In this document: positions 10,272 to 23,024 of the stretch, piece by piece
Position numbering within the stretch: the first letter of the stretch is position 1
How the letters are laid out: each line of letters opens with the position of its first letter
Notes under the pieces: model-generated
What the model was told of the DNA's origin: nothing
Databases searched by the model: none
The model's input: only the letters and a program-made list of their open reading frames with translations
From: Udeniomyces pyricola
Lineage: Eukaryota > Basidiomycota > Tremellomycetes > Cystofilobasidiales > Mrakiaceae
DNA length: 64,000 nucleotides
NCBI GenBank assembly: GCA_039545295.1
Contig: BCIK01000012.1
Span: forward strand, 682,001 to 746,000
Direction of reading: 5' to 3'
Translations under genes and position numbers: made by a program

Positions 10272-13200
10272 CTAGATGGCGTAACCACCATCTCCTCTCT
10301 CTCCCCTCCCTAAATCACCACCATGCGCACCGAAAGTCTCTTCTCCCCAGACGTTGGCCGAGCCCGCACTGTGCTCATCAGCTGTTCGCCAGCTCTGTTG
10401 ACTCGCCTCGCTCGCTTCATGTCCACCATGCCCAGTCCCTCGCGCTCGATCTTCATATGGATTGTCGTTGCTCGCAGCAGAGAGGTACGTCGAATGGGAA
10501 GGTTGTTGATGCTGTTGGCGATAAGGGTTCGCTGAGGGTTCATAAGGATTGTTCACATACGCATCGCTTGATTGCGACGGTTGCAACTCGTTCCCGTAAT
10601 CAAGCGGCGGAGCCACTGGGAAACCGTAGGACGACTCATTCTCACCCGGCGTACCATCGTCGTAATAAGGTTTCTTGCCGAGCGAGGAAGGCGTCGAAAC
10701 GTCTCCCATCCGGGGAGGTTCGTATCGATCGTTTGGCGGCAAGCTCATGGGAGATTGAGGAACCCCGTCAGAAAAATCGAGACCTTGGCCGTGTAGAGGT
10801 TGAGGATGCAGATCTTGGAGAACTGACGACCTTTCGAGGTCGAACGGATGAACGATACGACGCTCTTTGCCCGATCGAGACTTGATCCCCAGTCTCTGCT
10901 TGAGATCGCCCGCAACCCATGCTTCACGCACAATATCCTTATCAAGGCTAATAGGCAACGGATATGAGAATCCATGAATCGTCAGTAAGGAGAAAGACCA
11001 CGCAATATCGCGGTGACGCCGAAAACGTCCATATGAACTCACGGGAAAAAGAAGCCCATGACGCCTCTGTATAAGAAATGGGGCCCTATAGACAATACGA
11101 CGACAACGACGACGGTCGCCCAGAAGTTGAAGGACGAAAAGAGAATGATAACTTCGCCGTCATAAAAGTAGGTTTCAAATACCTGAGAAAAGTTTCGAAT
11201 GTGCATTAGGATGTTTTTTTTTTTTTTCTTGTTTATGTCTCAGCGCCGGGTCTGCTGGCCATCAGTGAAACCTTGACTTACGGAGTAAACCGCAACCCAG
11301 ACAAAGCACAGGAACGTCGAGCCGAATATGATGAGCCAAGTCATCCAAGTCCAGCTGGAGTAATCAATCAAGGAGGAGAATAATCAGTCTTATTTCAGTT
11401 TGTACCAGGAACAAGACATGGAAAGCACGAATTGACTCACTATCGACTGTTGAGACCGACAAAAAGGTTGGCCGTCGTGATGGCAGCGACAGCTACAGTC
11501 GTCCCGAGTTCGTACATGCTGGTGGTATCGCGACCGGTGCTCGATCTGAGAGAAAGATACAGTTGCTCAGCTCAGATCGTAGACTCACACTCTGCATGTC
11601 TAGTTCAGCAAAGCGACAGTAACTTACCCAGACTGTCCCTCTCCATAGACCAGATAAGGAATGAAGAAGCAAATGACCGATTGATAGAGCCCTAGGGTGC
11701 CAGACGAGCAGATTCTGAGGATCAGCTATGGGGGCGTACCCTGCAGGACAGTGGCTGAATCGGAATGCTCACCATCTAGGACATAGAGCCAGAATTTCAT
11801 GCGAGTGTACTCGAGCCCTTTGATGCCTCGCTCATAGAGTGGCGGGAATGCGAGGAGTGCTTGAGCGTTGAGGTCCTGGTCAAAGGCACCGAGGAGAATG
11901 ACTGGAAGCGAAGTGAAGACCAAGTTGTAGAGCAAGATGAAGGTGTCTATAGATTGATGCGTGCAAATTCCCAGACAAGTGATGTCAACAACAAGATCTT
12001 CGCCCTGGCCCGCGACGAAAAAGATCAACATCCTTTAAACACAAGCATCAAGATTGGCTGACGTACACTCAAACAGGTAGGTAGCTTCCCACTCGTTGTA
12101 GATACAGTACCAGAAGAGGGCGCCAGTCCAAATGATGTTTTTGTAAAAGAAGTTAGCGTGCATCTCGGCGACGCGAACATAGCTCCAATGACCATCTGCG
12201 AGGTTGAGCGAACAGAACAAGTCAGCGCGAGCTCCGATGTTTAAGCCGCAAGATTGAGTCCGCAAGAGGCTCGATCCCGGTATGTTCAACGATACGTACG
12301 GACGAGGAGCAATCGGGTCAGGAACCGGAATTGCCCAAATGCATAATCGGCCGACATGGCCGCTTGGGAACCCTCGTGGCCAAAGAGTCCAACGCCGATA
12401 TGGGCTTCCTGAATCATTGCTACGTCGTTGGCACCGTCACCGATACTCAGCGTCATGGCATTTCGACCCTCCTTGACCTGGGCGAACAGAAGACAGAGGA
12501 GATACATCCAGAAGGCGTGAGTCTCTGAACTAGACATGGCTTCGTAGGCCTGTAGCTGTAGGAGATGGGCAGAAAGAAACGTACCAATCGGACAGTAGCA
12601 GCTTTTTGAGCCGGCGAGACTCGGCAGCAGACGACCGTCTCGCATTGAGTGGCGAGGTTGAGGAAGAGCGTTTTGAGAGAGCTTTCGAGCGCAAAGCGAA
12701 GCGTGTCACCGTCGATAACTACCGCAAATCCGGTTGAAGCGCCGGAACCTTCAATCTTGCCGTTGGACCCTACAGCCGGTGGGCCGTTCACAAACGCAAT
12801 CTTGTTGAGGGCACCCTCGACTTGGAGTCGGGCGCCATCCTCAGTCTCAGCCGAGAGGATGAAGATGTCCATGTCGTTGGTGAGGAGATTACACGAGAAC
12901 GCTGAAGGAAAGCCAAAACGTCGGCGAGTATGAGTAGGGTCCACACACAGTTGCTGAACATAGTCTAGAGCTCGATAAATCTACCTACCAATCTCGATGG
13001 CCGTCTGGACCTTATCACCAGTCAAAATCTGAAAGACCGGAAGATGTGTAGAATTGGTGTCAGCCATTTCGCTTCTCGGAAACATCGTCGCCACAGGTTA
13101 AGGGACGAGAACACCTACCCAAAGCTTGATGCCCGCCTTGTGCAGCGTCTCGATTGTAGCCGGAACACCATCTTGCAGTCGATCCTCCAGAGCCGTTGCT

Positions 13201-16200
13201 CCGAGAATCGTCAGTGAGTGCTCGATGAACTCGGCCGCTCGCTCCATCTCTTCATCCCGGTCGCGGATCGAGTTGGAAGCCTTATCGTAGATGCGAGCCC
13301 ATTCAAAGTACTGCTCTTCGGTCAAGTAGCGATAAGCGACGAGAAGGGTCCTCAGACCGGCGTTGGCAAGCGTCTCGAGGTCCCGTTGGGTCGATGTCTG
13401 GAGCTCAGGGTCGTGATCGTCCTTGAGCCGGGCGTTGATGACTGAGTCGGCGCCCTTACAGTACAGGATGATTCGGCCCTCGGGCGAACGGACAATGACC
13501 GACATACGTTTTCGAGTCGAGTTGAACTCGAGGGTTCGAAGCGGGATGTACCGCTCGGCCGCGCCAAGGACTTCGATGTCGAGGTGGTGGTTGTTTTTGT
13601 GGATGAAAGGGAACCCTGCGTCTCGAGCAGCGGCGACGAGAGCGGCCTCTGATGGATAGTAATGGAATGCATGGGTCATAGACAAATCACAAGAAGTCTG
13701 TCAACTTTAGAACCCTGTACGGGGAAGAGCTATCCTTAAATCACGTACCGTCAGGAGATTCAGCCTTGTAATCGATGAGGTATGGCTTGCTCTCGTCGGG
13801 ACGGTCGGCGATTACACCATGGCAAATGGCGAGAGCTCGGAAGAAGTCAATCATCGGCTGGCGGTCGGGACTCGATCGGTTGGCCAGGTGAGCGGCAAGG
13901 TCGGGAGCAACGAGGGTGACCTTATCCTCCTGCAGATATCGATTCTTCCAGGCTTTCTTCATGCGATCAATCATGAGCTTGAGCGAGGCAGAAAGAGATT
14001 CGGCTTGGTCTTCCATAGAGATGATCTCGCGGCCCTCTCTCTTGGCCGCGCCGACCATGGCCTCGGTAACGCCCTCTCCGTAGATGACACCGTTGACGGA
14101 GAGCTTCTTGAAGACCATCTCATTGGCGGTCAGGGTGCCTGTCTTGTCCGAAAAGACGTACTCGATCTGTCCGAGACTGTCAAGACATGATGACTTCATC
14201 GTTAGCGAGACCCTTGCGAGATCTGATGACTCGTGCGCCAGATTCGCACTCACTCATCCGAGATGTCCCAAGTCTTTGGCACGCAAGGCGTATCTAAAGG
14301 AGCGTAGTACATTTCCTCGTCTTGGAAAATGAAGAAGGCTTGAATCTATGACAGCCGAGCAGAATGACCGTTGGGCGTGAGTGAGATTGGAACTAGAGGA
14401 ATGTCATGGTGGAAGAGAGACCACGCTTACCGTTTTAACAATCTCGATCGATATGTACAGACTGATCGGGACGATGTTCTGGAAAACGATAAGACCCGAA
14501 CTGAGAATGGCCCACGTATAGCAGCGAAGGTTAGCACACCAATGTTGCAGGCAGAACAAAGCAGCCTCGTTCCCCTCCCCCTAAGGCAATCTACTCACAC
14601 AAAGATGACAATTGCATTGACGATCTTGTTGTCCGAAGGAGTCGAACCGATCTCAAACGAATTGAAACTGCGGCCTGTCTTCAGCTCGACGGTTCCGTAG
14701 ATGACGGCAGTCACCAGACAGAGGCCCATGAGGATGATGAAGTTCATGATGACGTTGAAGTTGGTCTTTGGAGAGTCAACGCGTCAACTATATTAGTATG
14801 GTCTTGATTTTACAAGATTGGGCGACCAGCAAGCTTTATGAGGCCTCACCTCGACCTCGATCTTGGACCGTTTTGACTGCGGAGGGGATAAGATGAAGCA
14901 AGAACAGCCCAATCAGCATACGCTTCATTGACTGTCGGTCGAAAGGATGATGAATGGTATGTTCTCACGGGAGTCTCGCCTCCATTCAACATGATTTTAG
15001 TATCGGCGCCGGTGAAGACGACGAGACCGATGATCCATTGACTGTTTCGGATCGTGCAACCTCGCAGGAGGAGTTCGTTGATGGTTGCCGGTTCGAGCTT
15101 CTCTTTCCAGGCCGCGCCTCGACCACCCGTGCTGCTTGTGTTTGACACGGTTCTACCCATGCTACCGCCACCTCCAGTTCCTGATCCTGTCTCTGCCGAT
15201 CCATCGATCTCTCGGGTGGAATATTTAAGGAGAGCATTAAAAGTGTACAAGTTCGGGTTCGGTGGTTCGACGTCGAGCGAAAAGCGAGCATGCTCCAAGT
15301 CCTCCTCCGAGTTGATGAGCGAGGTCGCTTTGAGCGACTTGCGGACCTTAAGATTGGTCTCACCGTCAAGGTTTTTGGTCTCGACATAGCAGACGCCATC
15401 GGAGTCGGCGGTCGAGAGGATGACCTAAAGTTCACACAGACTTGACGAAGGTCAGTCGAGACGCGACTCGTAAGGCAACGTGCTACACAGCGGTCAATCA
15501 AGCAGCACGTACGATATCTGCCGGCACCTGCTCGTCGTCCCGAAGCAAAACAACGTCTCCAACCTCGAGCTTTTTCCTGTGAATCAGAATAAATACACAC
15601 AGTCGATATCAGCCACTGAAGACATCCAAGCAACGCTTAACAACCTACAGCCCCTAACTAACGCACCACAGCGTCCTTTCCCACTTGGCCGTGCCCGGCA
15701 CGTTGCGGTCCCAGTCCACTACTCCGCCGCTTCGACGAGCTCCGACGCCTCCTGAGCCACCCAAAGTACTGTGAAGAGAATTTTGCGTCATGCTTCGACG
15801 CGGGTTGTACCCAAGAAATCCGAGATCTGGGTGAGATGACCCTAGCCGAGGTTGATCCTCATCCTCATCCTGGTCAGCCGAGGTAACCTGGAAGGGGATT
15901 GACACAGCAACGACATTCAGTATCCAAATGCAAACCAGCCAGCCTCATAGAGAAGCAATCATAGCTGACCGATTGGATATCGTCCATGGGATAGGAATCT
16001 GGCTCGTCATTTCTGGTGTGACTGGATTCAAACGCTCCTGACCCAGGTTGCTCGTTCTCCTGTTCCTTGACCGTCTTTTGAAGCACAATCTCTTTGCCTT
16101 CCTTTGCCTCTTTTTCGCGCAGCTTTCGAACTCCCTTGGAAACCTTCTCGTGAGGATTTTTGTGACCGAGGAGCTTTTCTAGGGTCGTTCGGGGATCGCG

Positions 16201-17830
16201 AGGTTGATTGACATTGCGCCAGTCACCGAGTTTTGTGGCCGCCGAGTTGTTGACCTAGGTGGCACCAAGAAAGGAACGCGTCCAACAAGCAAGCAAATAA
16301 GACGGGGTCAGAGGCTGTACCGCGAGCGTTCAGAATGAATTCCTTCACAACGCGAATCTACACACCTCTTCGTCGAGCATGGCTCGGCGATAGTCTTCGA
16401 TGCCGTCCTTAACAGCCGTAATGGTGAGAATGGCAACGAGAGGTAACATGGCGATTTGCGGCGTCGTAGCTCCAAAGATGGGGAAGACTGAGAGCAGCGT
16501 GGGACGCGTAAGGGTGAGCTGTCCTCATTCTACTCAGGTCAGACCTCGAATACTTGATGAACAAGGAAATACACATACTCTGTAGGATGACGAGTAGTAA
16601 GAAGTACATATTCGCGACTCTAATGGCAGACAGATCTTGACCGATGAGCACTGTCCTCGATATCACCACAATAGCTTTTGTTGGCAGAACTCACCGCCTG
16701 AATTGCTCCATCAAGATGTTCTTGGGCAAGAACGTGAGAATCGTGTATTTGCTTGTCCGGACCTTATTACGGACGTATCGAACGATGGGATCGTTGTTGT
16801 AGGTATCTTGTGGTGGCAGAGCCTGTCATTATAAGCGTTGTCGAAGCCGCAAAGACTACCGAATCAGCTTGTATACTCCGCAGCTGGCTCCGCTTATCAC
16901 TCGCATCTCCATTGTTGAACCGAGAGACTGACCTCGTTAAGATATATGATTCTTCTGCGGCCAAGAGTCTCTTTGCCTTTTCCTTTGTCTGCCTGCGGCG
17001 TCGGCACTTCGTCTGGCTCAATCTGTGGCGATGAACTCCCTCCTGCACCAGCACCAACGCCCGCTGTCACACCATCGTTCACACCGACGCCCGCATCGGT
17101 GTCTGCTATACTTGCCGAGTTGGATTGACGACGGAAGATACTACCTTTGGACGGCTTCTTGTGGTCTCGGTCGCGACGGCCAAGGCCGAGGAACTTACGC
17201 GTCCGGTTCGCCCGCTCCTCGTTGTGAATGGATACGGCGATGGTTGAGGCTAGATACAAGATGCGAGAAGTCATATCGAGTTTGATGGCGGATCATGGAC
17301 AAACAACAGGGAGATTGGAGTCAGTGCATATGCATAGGAGGACTAGCCGAGTCGAATGCGTCAGGAATAAGATCCTCTACATTGAACTCTGGCTTATGCA
17401 AGGCCTGACCCGTACTCCTCCCGCATATATCATATCAAGATATGTATGCGTCAATACATGACCATGCCAAGATCTGTATACATCATCATATGTAAGGACT
17501 ATGCGCGGCCTCTAGGTTGTGGGTTCAAAACCGGCTTGGACCGCGCTCCTGGCGCGTCGAACCCCTCTCACGTTTGCCAAGCCCACTCGTGATCTCGACC
17601 TCTACCAACAGAGTGATAGCACGAGCTTCGGATTTCTACACTGATTTCGAAGACACTACATCAACAGCACACTCACCGGCAGTCCTGACTGTTCTAAGAC
17701 GAAGCTCGGGATCGATCATCTCGTCCTCCTCCATCGTGCTGAGTCCGCCCGAGCCTCCTGCAACGTCGTAAGCGCTTGAAGGCCGGAGGTGAGCCGAGAA
17801 GCGTTTGGCGGCCGAAGGTGGATGGGACAT
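10272..17830 (-). CDS. P4-type ATPase, phospholipid flippase (Dnf1/Dnf2 class)
   Basis: A multi-exon gene with ATG at 17830; clear first joins are 17830-17677, 17249-16933 and 16822-16695. Motifs appear in order: [20 protein letters not shown] before TM1; [13 protein letters not shown] of the actuator domain; [16 protein letters not shown] in TM4, the PISL motif of flippases; [18 protein letters not shown] with the phosphorylated Asp; YCKGADSVI in the nucleotide domain; and [21 protein letters not shown] of the hinge. The ISIEIVKT wording after PISL fits Dnf1/2 rather than Drs2. The long C-terminal tail (exon 11042-10272) is Pro/Ser/Tyr-rich with repeated NPYE/NPYR motifs, which could be sorting or endocytic signals. 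P4-ATPases move phosphatidylcholine, phosphatidylethanolamine or lysolipids to the cytosolic leaflet, with a Cdc50/Lem3 subunit not seen here. I did not fix every internal exon boundary. Confidence 0.93.
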
Positions 17831-19022
17831 GGGTCTGAATTGTTAGAACGTCGAGTAGAGCTTATTCTTTACGGTACTGGTGAGATGACGAACGGCTAGC
17901 CGGCTGTGAGGGGAGTGGATGGAAGGAAGACGGAAGAATCCTGCGCAGGGTCTGTGGATGGAGTCAAGGAGGGCGTGATGAGTAGTGGTGGTGGTGCTGC
18001 TGTCATGTTGAGGGTTGGCCAGAGAAACGCGTATGTTTTTGAACAAAACATGTGCAGAAGTGAGTTCAGATGGAGATACGACACGATGATGATAGGATGT
18101 ACGACCATGGAACGATGTTGGCCTCAACACATGGGCATACATACGAATGATTGTGGCCGACTGGGTGGAGAGGAACGGCAAAGCTCCGGGATACCGAGGA
18201 AAGGACAGGGTGTCGTGTAGACGACGGTTTGACGAGACGTCCTTTGTCGAACGATGGATGTTGAAACGAGTGAGGTGGCCAGGAGATCCAGGAACCAAGT
18301 CGTTCGCCAGGAGGAAATGAGAGGGAAGCGGGAAGAAGGTCGAAGGGGTCGAGCTTTGAGCGTGAAAGGGCAAGAGTGACAGCAAGGGAAAAGAGAAGGC
18401 GCGTGGTCGATGGTCTACGTGCCTGCCGTCATAGAATCCTTTTCTTTAATTTTCCCTCCATCCTGCAGTACCATCTTGATTGATTATCATGTCTGGATAT
18501 CATATCTCAACACGACATACATGGCAGGATTTCGGGTTCCCTCAAACACACTCAGCCCATCAGTGATATCTCTCAATGTACCCCAAGTTCAAGCAAATAT
18601 GTCTGTCCTTGCGGATTTCTCAGCAAACGATCAATAATCATCGATCATCCAATGACCGCAACCGACGCGGCCGGGAACGGCGGCCGTCGGCCTTTCACCC
18701 CATGCGCAGGCTGCAGCCTCATCGGCTCAACTTCATATCTCAATCGCTCATGCCCCGGCGTCTCGACTTGCAGATTACTTGCACTGCTGTGTCGACAGCG
18801 CTCAACCAATCGCATCGGTAGGGTGACATACGTAGACGTAAGCGCTCATCGGTCAACGAGTCGCCGAGGTGCTTGGGTTCAGGTTATCCAAGGTTATGCC
18901 GACGCATAACCTTGTTCCAAAATCCCCGGCATCGCACGTCGTCCGCGCGCAGTCCGCTTTCATCCTCCTCTAGCTACCGATCTAAAGTATCCCAAATTTC
19001 ATCTTCCTGATCAGATTCGTCT
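17831..19022. promoter_or_regulatory. Flippase promoter and 3' flank of the RWD gene
   Basis: About 1.2 kb upstream of the flippase start. A 180-codon minus-strand open frame (18385-17843) ends 12 bp before the flippase ATG; its composition is Ser/His/Thr-rich and I read it as 5' UTR or chance, not a gene. No recognisable regulatory motif. Confidence 0.4.
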
Positions 19023-20374
19023 TCATCCCTTCCCACGTCCGCCACCGCCTCCGCTCATACCCATATTCTCTCTGAACCATTCCTTTCTCCCTACTCTCTC
19101 CGCGGCCGCCACCAGGTCTTTCATCTCGTCGACCTCAACCAAACCGGGTTTCCCCTCTGCTAGATCTGCTAAGCGAGCCACGGCCTTGCTTCCTGTTGGA
19201 GACTTGGGAACGCTCGACTTGTTGTCCGTGGAAACATCAGATCCATCAGGAAGGATAGGAGACGAGGTTATATGATGGAATTCAAGATATTTCAGGCCCT
19301 AAATGATTTTGGGATCAGGTTCATGTTTGGCAGTGGGTCAGCTTCCGTTGGACTTCTATCACCAGGACCAGTAGCATAGTCATCCTGCCAACTTCTTGAG
19401 GAAAGGCTTACTCTGACGCCTTCCAAGAATTTGGCGAGACCTGCCTTTCCACTGTCCATCTCGTAGAGGAGCACCCCTGGCTTGCCAGATTTGACAAGCC
19501 CCGTCGCTCCGTGCGTTAACGCCATAGCCTTTAGCTTCCTAAGCTTGGGTTGATTTACGATGTCTAACATGGACGACATGACCGAAGTCGGATGTGGGAC
19601 CGATCAAGCACATCCGGAGCCAAGGATACGAATGTCAGATCTTAGGATGGCTCTATGTCTCTTGATAGTAAAACAAGGGAACCTTGACTCACGATGCATC
19701 TTGGACAAGCATATAATCAGATCATCTTTTCCTCCCATACTCAGATTTCCAAGACCCAAGTTGTTGTATTCGTCCTCGTCGTCTTGATGAGCCTGGCTGC
19801 TGTCGATTGCGTCGTGGTCACGGTGACCGTTGTTTGGTTCGTCGGAATCGTTGTCGTGTCGCGAAGAGTGTCGGCCAGGAATGTAGCTGGAAGCGCGTTC
19901 TCTGACGCGCTCGATTGCGTTGAGGATGGACTCTGTCGGGTCGAAGCAGGGTTCGAAGGAACTTTCTGGTACCGAAGACGTTGGGGAATACGATGTGGAA
20001 GACAAGACGCTATCTGCAAGCTCCTTGTAGGCTGCGATCGTTAGCCAAGGTGGATGTTGAAGGGAAAGAGTCGGAGAGCAAAGCTCGACCGTAGCTTGTT
20101 CGTCTGGCGACTGATTTGACCGCAGCTCAAATTCTATGGGCATCTCAAACTTCAGCTCGATGATCCATGCTCCATCCTCTTCAATGTCTATAGAAATCGA
20201 GCCCGCAAGTGTCGAGGTAGGAGATGGCGGTGTTGTATCTGGCGCCTCGATCAGGGTTACTGTCGACGACGAGAGGCACAGCTCGGTAGGGAACATCGCT
20301 TGCAGAAGTACAAGGAGGTCAAGCTGGCGGGTGGAAATCCGGCTTGTCTCGAGGGTGCTTGAAGGAGGAGACAT
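19023..20374 (-). CDS. RWD domain protein with C-terminal DUF1115-like domain (RWDD2 type)
   Basis: Three exons, 20374-19693, 19563-19412 and 19298-19023, join in phase to 369 residues. The start at 20374 (MSPPSSTLETS) puts the RWD core immediately after it: TRQLDLLVLLQAMFPTELCL, then SISIDIEEDGAWIIELKFEM, PPWLTIAAYKELAD. A disordered acidic linker follows. The second part reads MHHIVNQPKLRKLKAMAL and ATGLVKSGKPGVLLYEMDS, the pattern of the C-terminal domain paired with RWD in RWDD2 proteins. Its end reads GLKYLEFHHI and ADLAEGKPGLVEVDEM. RWD folds mediate protein contacts, and RWDD2 function is poorly defined. A longer frame reaches 20533, but it contains a GTAAGT and lacks RWD-like sequence, so I chose the downstream start. 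Confidence 0.72.
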
Positions 20375-20937
20375 GGCGGAGGGAAAGTATGATGGTTGTG
20401 TCGTGATAAGGGCACGTCTGCTTGAGGAGGGGTAGAAAGGCTGAGGGCGAGGGTAGAAGACGAAGGGCGCAGGGGAAAGTGATGACGTATCACTTACATT
20501 TGGAGTTCCGTCCACAATGACATGGCCGAGCAATCTGACCGGCGCTTGGTGTATATATATGTATGCACATAGCTACTGGCCAAGGATAGACCGTATCTTC
20601 CACGAGCTATCAATGCGGGCAGGAAGAAAGTTGGAGAAGAAAGAGAAGAAGAAGAAGAAGAAGAAGAAGATTCCAAGAAGAAAAAAGCTCTTAATATAGT
20701 CTGTCTCGCTTCAGCAGATTCCCCTTTTTTTCCAATATTTCAGGCCATACAATCAAAAGCGACTTGCGACAATCATTACATGGTCCAATGTCGAAACTCG
20801 TCTTACAACATGTCATGGTACTCGTTAAATCGTAAGAAAAATCAGTCCGCTCAGTACCCTTTTCGTACTTAACGTCAGTCCAACCCTCACCCTCCCACCC
20901 CGTAGACTTCGCTTTTCTCTTCTCTCCTCCAGGGAGA
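20375..20937. other. Promoter of RWD gene and 3' flank of membrane-protein gene
   Basis: Contains a (GAA)n tract at about 20634-20670 and AT-rich sequence. No coding frame is supported. Confidence 0.5.
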
Positions 20938-22658
20938 TTACACTAAGCCCACGCCATAGCTCTTGGCAGTATGTTCCAGCATCTCGCCCAGCCGATTCTC
21001 TACCCTCTCTGCATCGGTATGAGCTTCAAATCTTGATCGAGGAGAAGATGGCGATGATATGCGGCGGCTATCAATCGACTGTCGGGTAGTTTCAGATCGT
21101 ATGGGAACAAATGGTAGTGATGAAGTGGAGTACCGGGTCCTATGGGTCCGATGGAAAGAGGGGGGTGGATGAGCTTGAGTGTGGCGGCCCGAACTTAGCG
21201 GATATGAAGGGCATGATGGAGAAGTTTGGATATCGTCGTTGGCCGCCTTAGCTTCATTGTTGCGGATAGATGCCGAGCCAGATAACGCCTTCCAGCGTCC
21301 GACCGAACGACCGTCGACTAAAGTGCCTTCCTCATACTCTTCCACAACTAAGCTCGAGTCTTGAGTTGTTCGACTGCTAGTAGTGTGATTGGGAGAGCGA
21401 GGAGGGCGCGAGGACACCGGACGAGAAGAGAATGAGGGAAAAGGCTCCATCAGAGCCGATTGTGCCTCGGCGAGCATGGTAGAGAGTTTGGCGCTAAGAG
21501 CCGAGAAGTGGGGATCTTCATCCTCAACTTGGACATCTTCGTAGACAATCATGGCCGAGGCAAAGTCGGATGGCGAGCCAAGAGAGGCGGACGGTCTATG
21601 GCGATATCGAGAAGATGGCTGAGTGCCTGATGGAGTCGAAGGAAAGTGAGAAGTTTCAGACTGAACATTATGAAAGGAATACACAGTCATCAAAACATGT
21701 TCAATTAATAAAGTCGCGCTTGCTGACTCTCAACACAAAGACAAGACATAAACGCTTCGTTCGAATTATCGCTCGATGACGCACGGTGTATGCAGGTGGT
21801 GGTGGCGAGCCCGCGTCGTGAGCAGCCACTATCTCGTCTTTGAGTTCGGATCGTATGACATCTGATGATGTTGTGCTCGGCACGTCTTGACATGTGTCAG
21901 GCTGAGGAGGCACTACTTTGCCTCGGTCTCTCCAAAGACGATAGGCCGTTAGACCAACAGCGGTCCCGACCAAAGCAACTACATCAGAAAGGAACAAAAA
22001 TACGATGAGTCAACGCTCTCCCCCCCCCCTCTTGTACATGTCTAGTAAAATCCGACTTCTTTGCATCTGGTCATGGGACAAACACAGCATGGATCAGAGT
22101 AACCGCACCCGACATTCGATTGAGTACGAACTGACCCGTAATGGATGTATCAACAATCGTGCCCGTCAGGCCGCGACGGCGTTTTGGCTGTGGATCCTCC
22201 TCTTCAAGTTCACTCTGTTCAGCTGAGGAATATGGGACATGCAGGAGAAGAACAGTACGAAGTGTGAGGTGAGGGATATAGAGCACGTGTTAAAGGTTGA
22301 GTATCAACTCTCGAAGTCTCAAATCGTCACCCGACCACACAACTAGGTCTTGATTCAATCGCTACGTTAGGCCTACCCGCAAGGTCGTTTGTCCCTGCTC
22401 ATCAAGCATGACGCACCTCCAAATGATCGGCAGATTTCACGTGCTATATCGGTACGTACCCGTCGAGAACCAGCCCCTCTTTGAGGATGCCGGCTTGGTC
22501 GAGAGTGACGATTGGATCTGTGCAAGCGGTTCGGATGGGCGACGTTGCTCTAGTGGAGCGGGTAGAGCGCGCACAACCCTGTGAGGGGTATGGTGATGGG
22601 AGAACGAATCTGTGATGGGAATCGGCTGCCGAAAGGTGAATGGATAGTCAAGGGCCAT
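20938..22658 (-). CDS. Predicted single-pass membrane protein of unknown function
   Basis: Four exons (22658-22460, 22222-22109, 21978-21785, 21660-20938) join in phase to 409 residues. The N-terminus is Ser/Pro-rich and ends in a basic patch (SSKRGWFST; later PKRRRGLTGTIVDTS). It is followed by one hydrophobic segment, VALVGTAVGLTAYRLW, closed by RDRGK, so a single membrane anchor with a positive flank is likely. The remaining 250 residues are Ser/Thr-rich and acidic in places, with VENRLGEMLEHTAKSYGVGLV at the very end. The second donor (GTGCGG at 22108) is the weakest splice site in the model, but it is the only one that keeps phase into the hydrophobic exon. I do not recognise a named family. 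Its start faces the dehydrogenase gene across a 366-bp divergent promoter. Confidence 0.6.
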
Positions 22659-23024
22659 CTAGATTGATGAATGTTGAAAGGCAGGTTCAGGTTGTTTGAT
22701 ATCTGACGATGCATCGCGATCGCGCGACTCCTGGCAACGGGCTGGCGACCGGCGACCCTGCGGAGTCGGAGCGTCGGAAGCCCTGCCAGTCTGACAAACA
22801 AGATCCAAGATCAGACGTTCCAAGGCCGAAATTGATCGATGATGATTGTCATGCGCTTGTATTATCCGGCAATGACATCCGTCCAACTGGATGACGTGTG
22901 GCCTTTGACGCCGACGTACCGATCCATCAGCTGCATTCATCTCAATTGCGCTTGTCCGATTAAGCCAACACTGGAAACATTACTCCGCAACCGACACCTC
23001 ACACTTGACATCACCCCTTCACAT
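22659..23024. promoter_or_regulatory. Divergent promoter, membrane protein / short-chain dehydrogenase
   Basis: A 366-bp gap between two starts pointing outward. It contains the short palindromic stretch TCGCGATCGCGCGA near 22713-22726. The site's meaning is unknown. Confidence 0.45.

Noticed and set aside
17500..17570. tRNA-like B box (GGGTTCAAAACC) in the first flippase intron
   Set aside because: The T stem pairs poorly, no A box or matching 5' acceptor strand lies at the right distance, and the region is an intron between well-joined coding exons.
17843..18385. 180-codon minus-strand open frame upstream of the flippase
   Set aside because: Ser/His/Thr-rich composition, no recognisable domain, ends right before the flippase ATG; better read as leader or chance.
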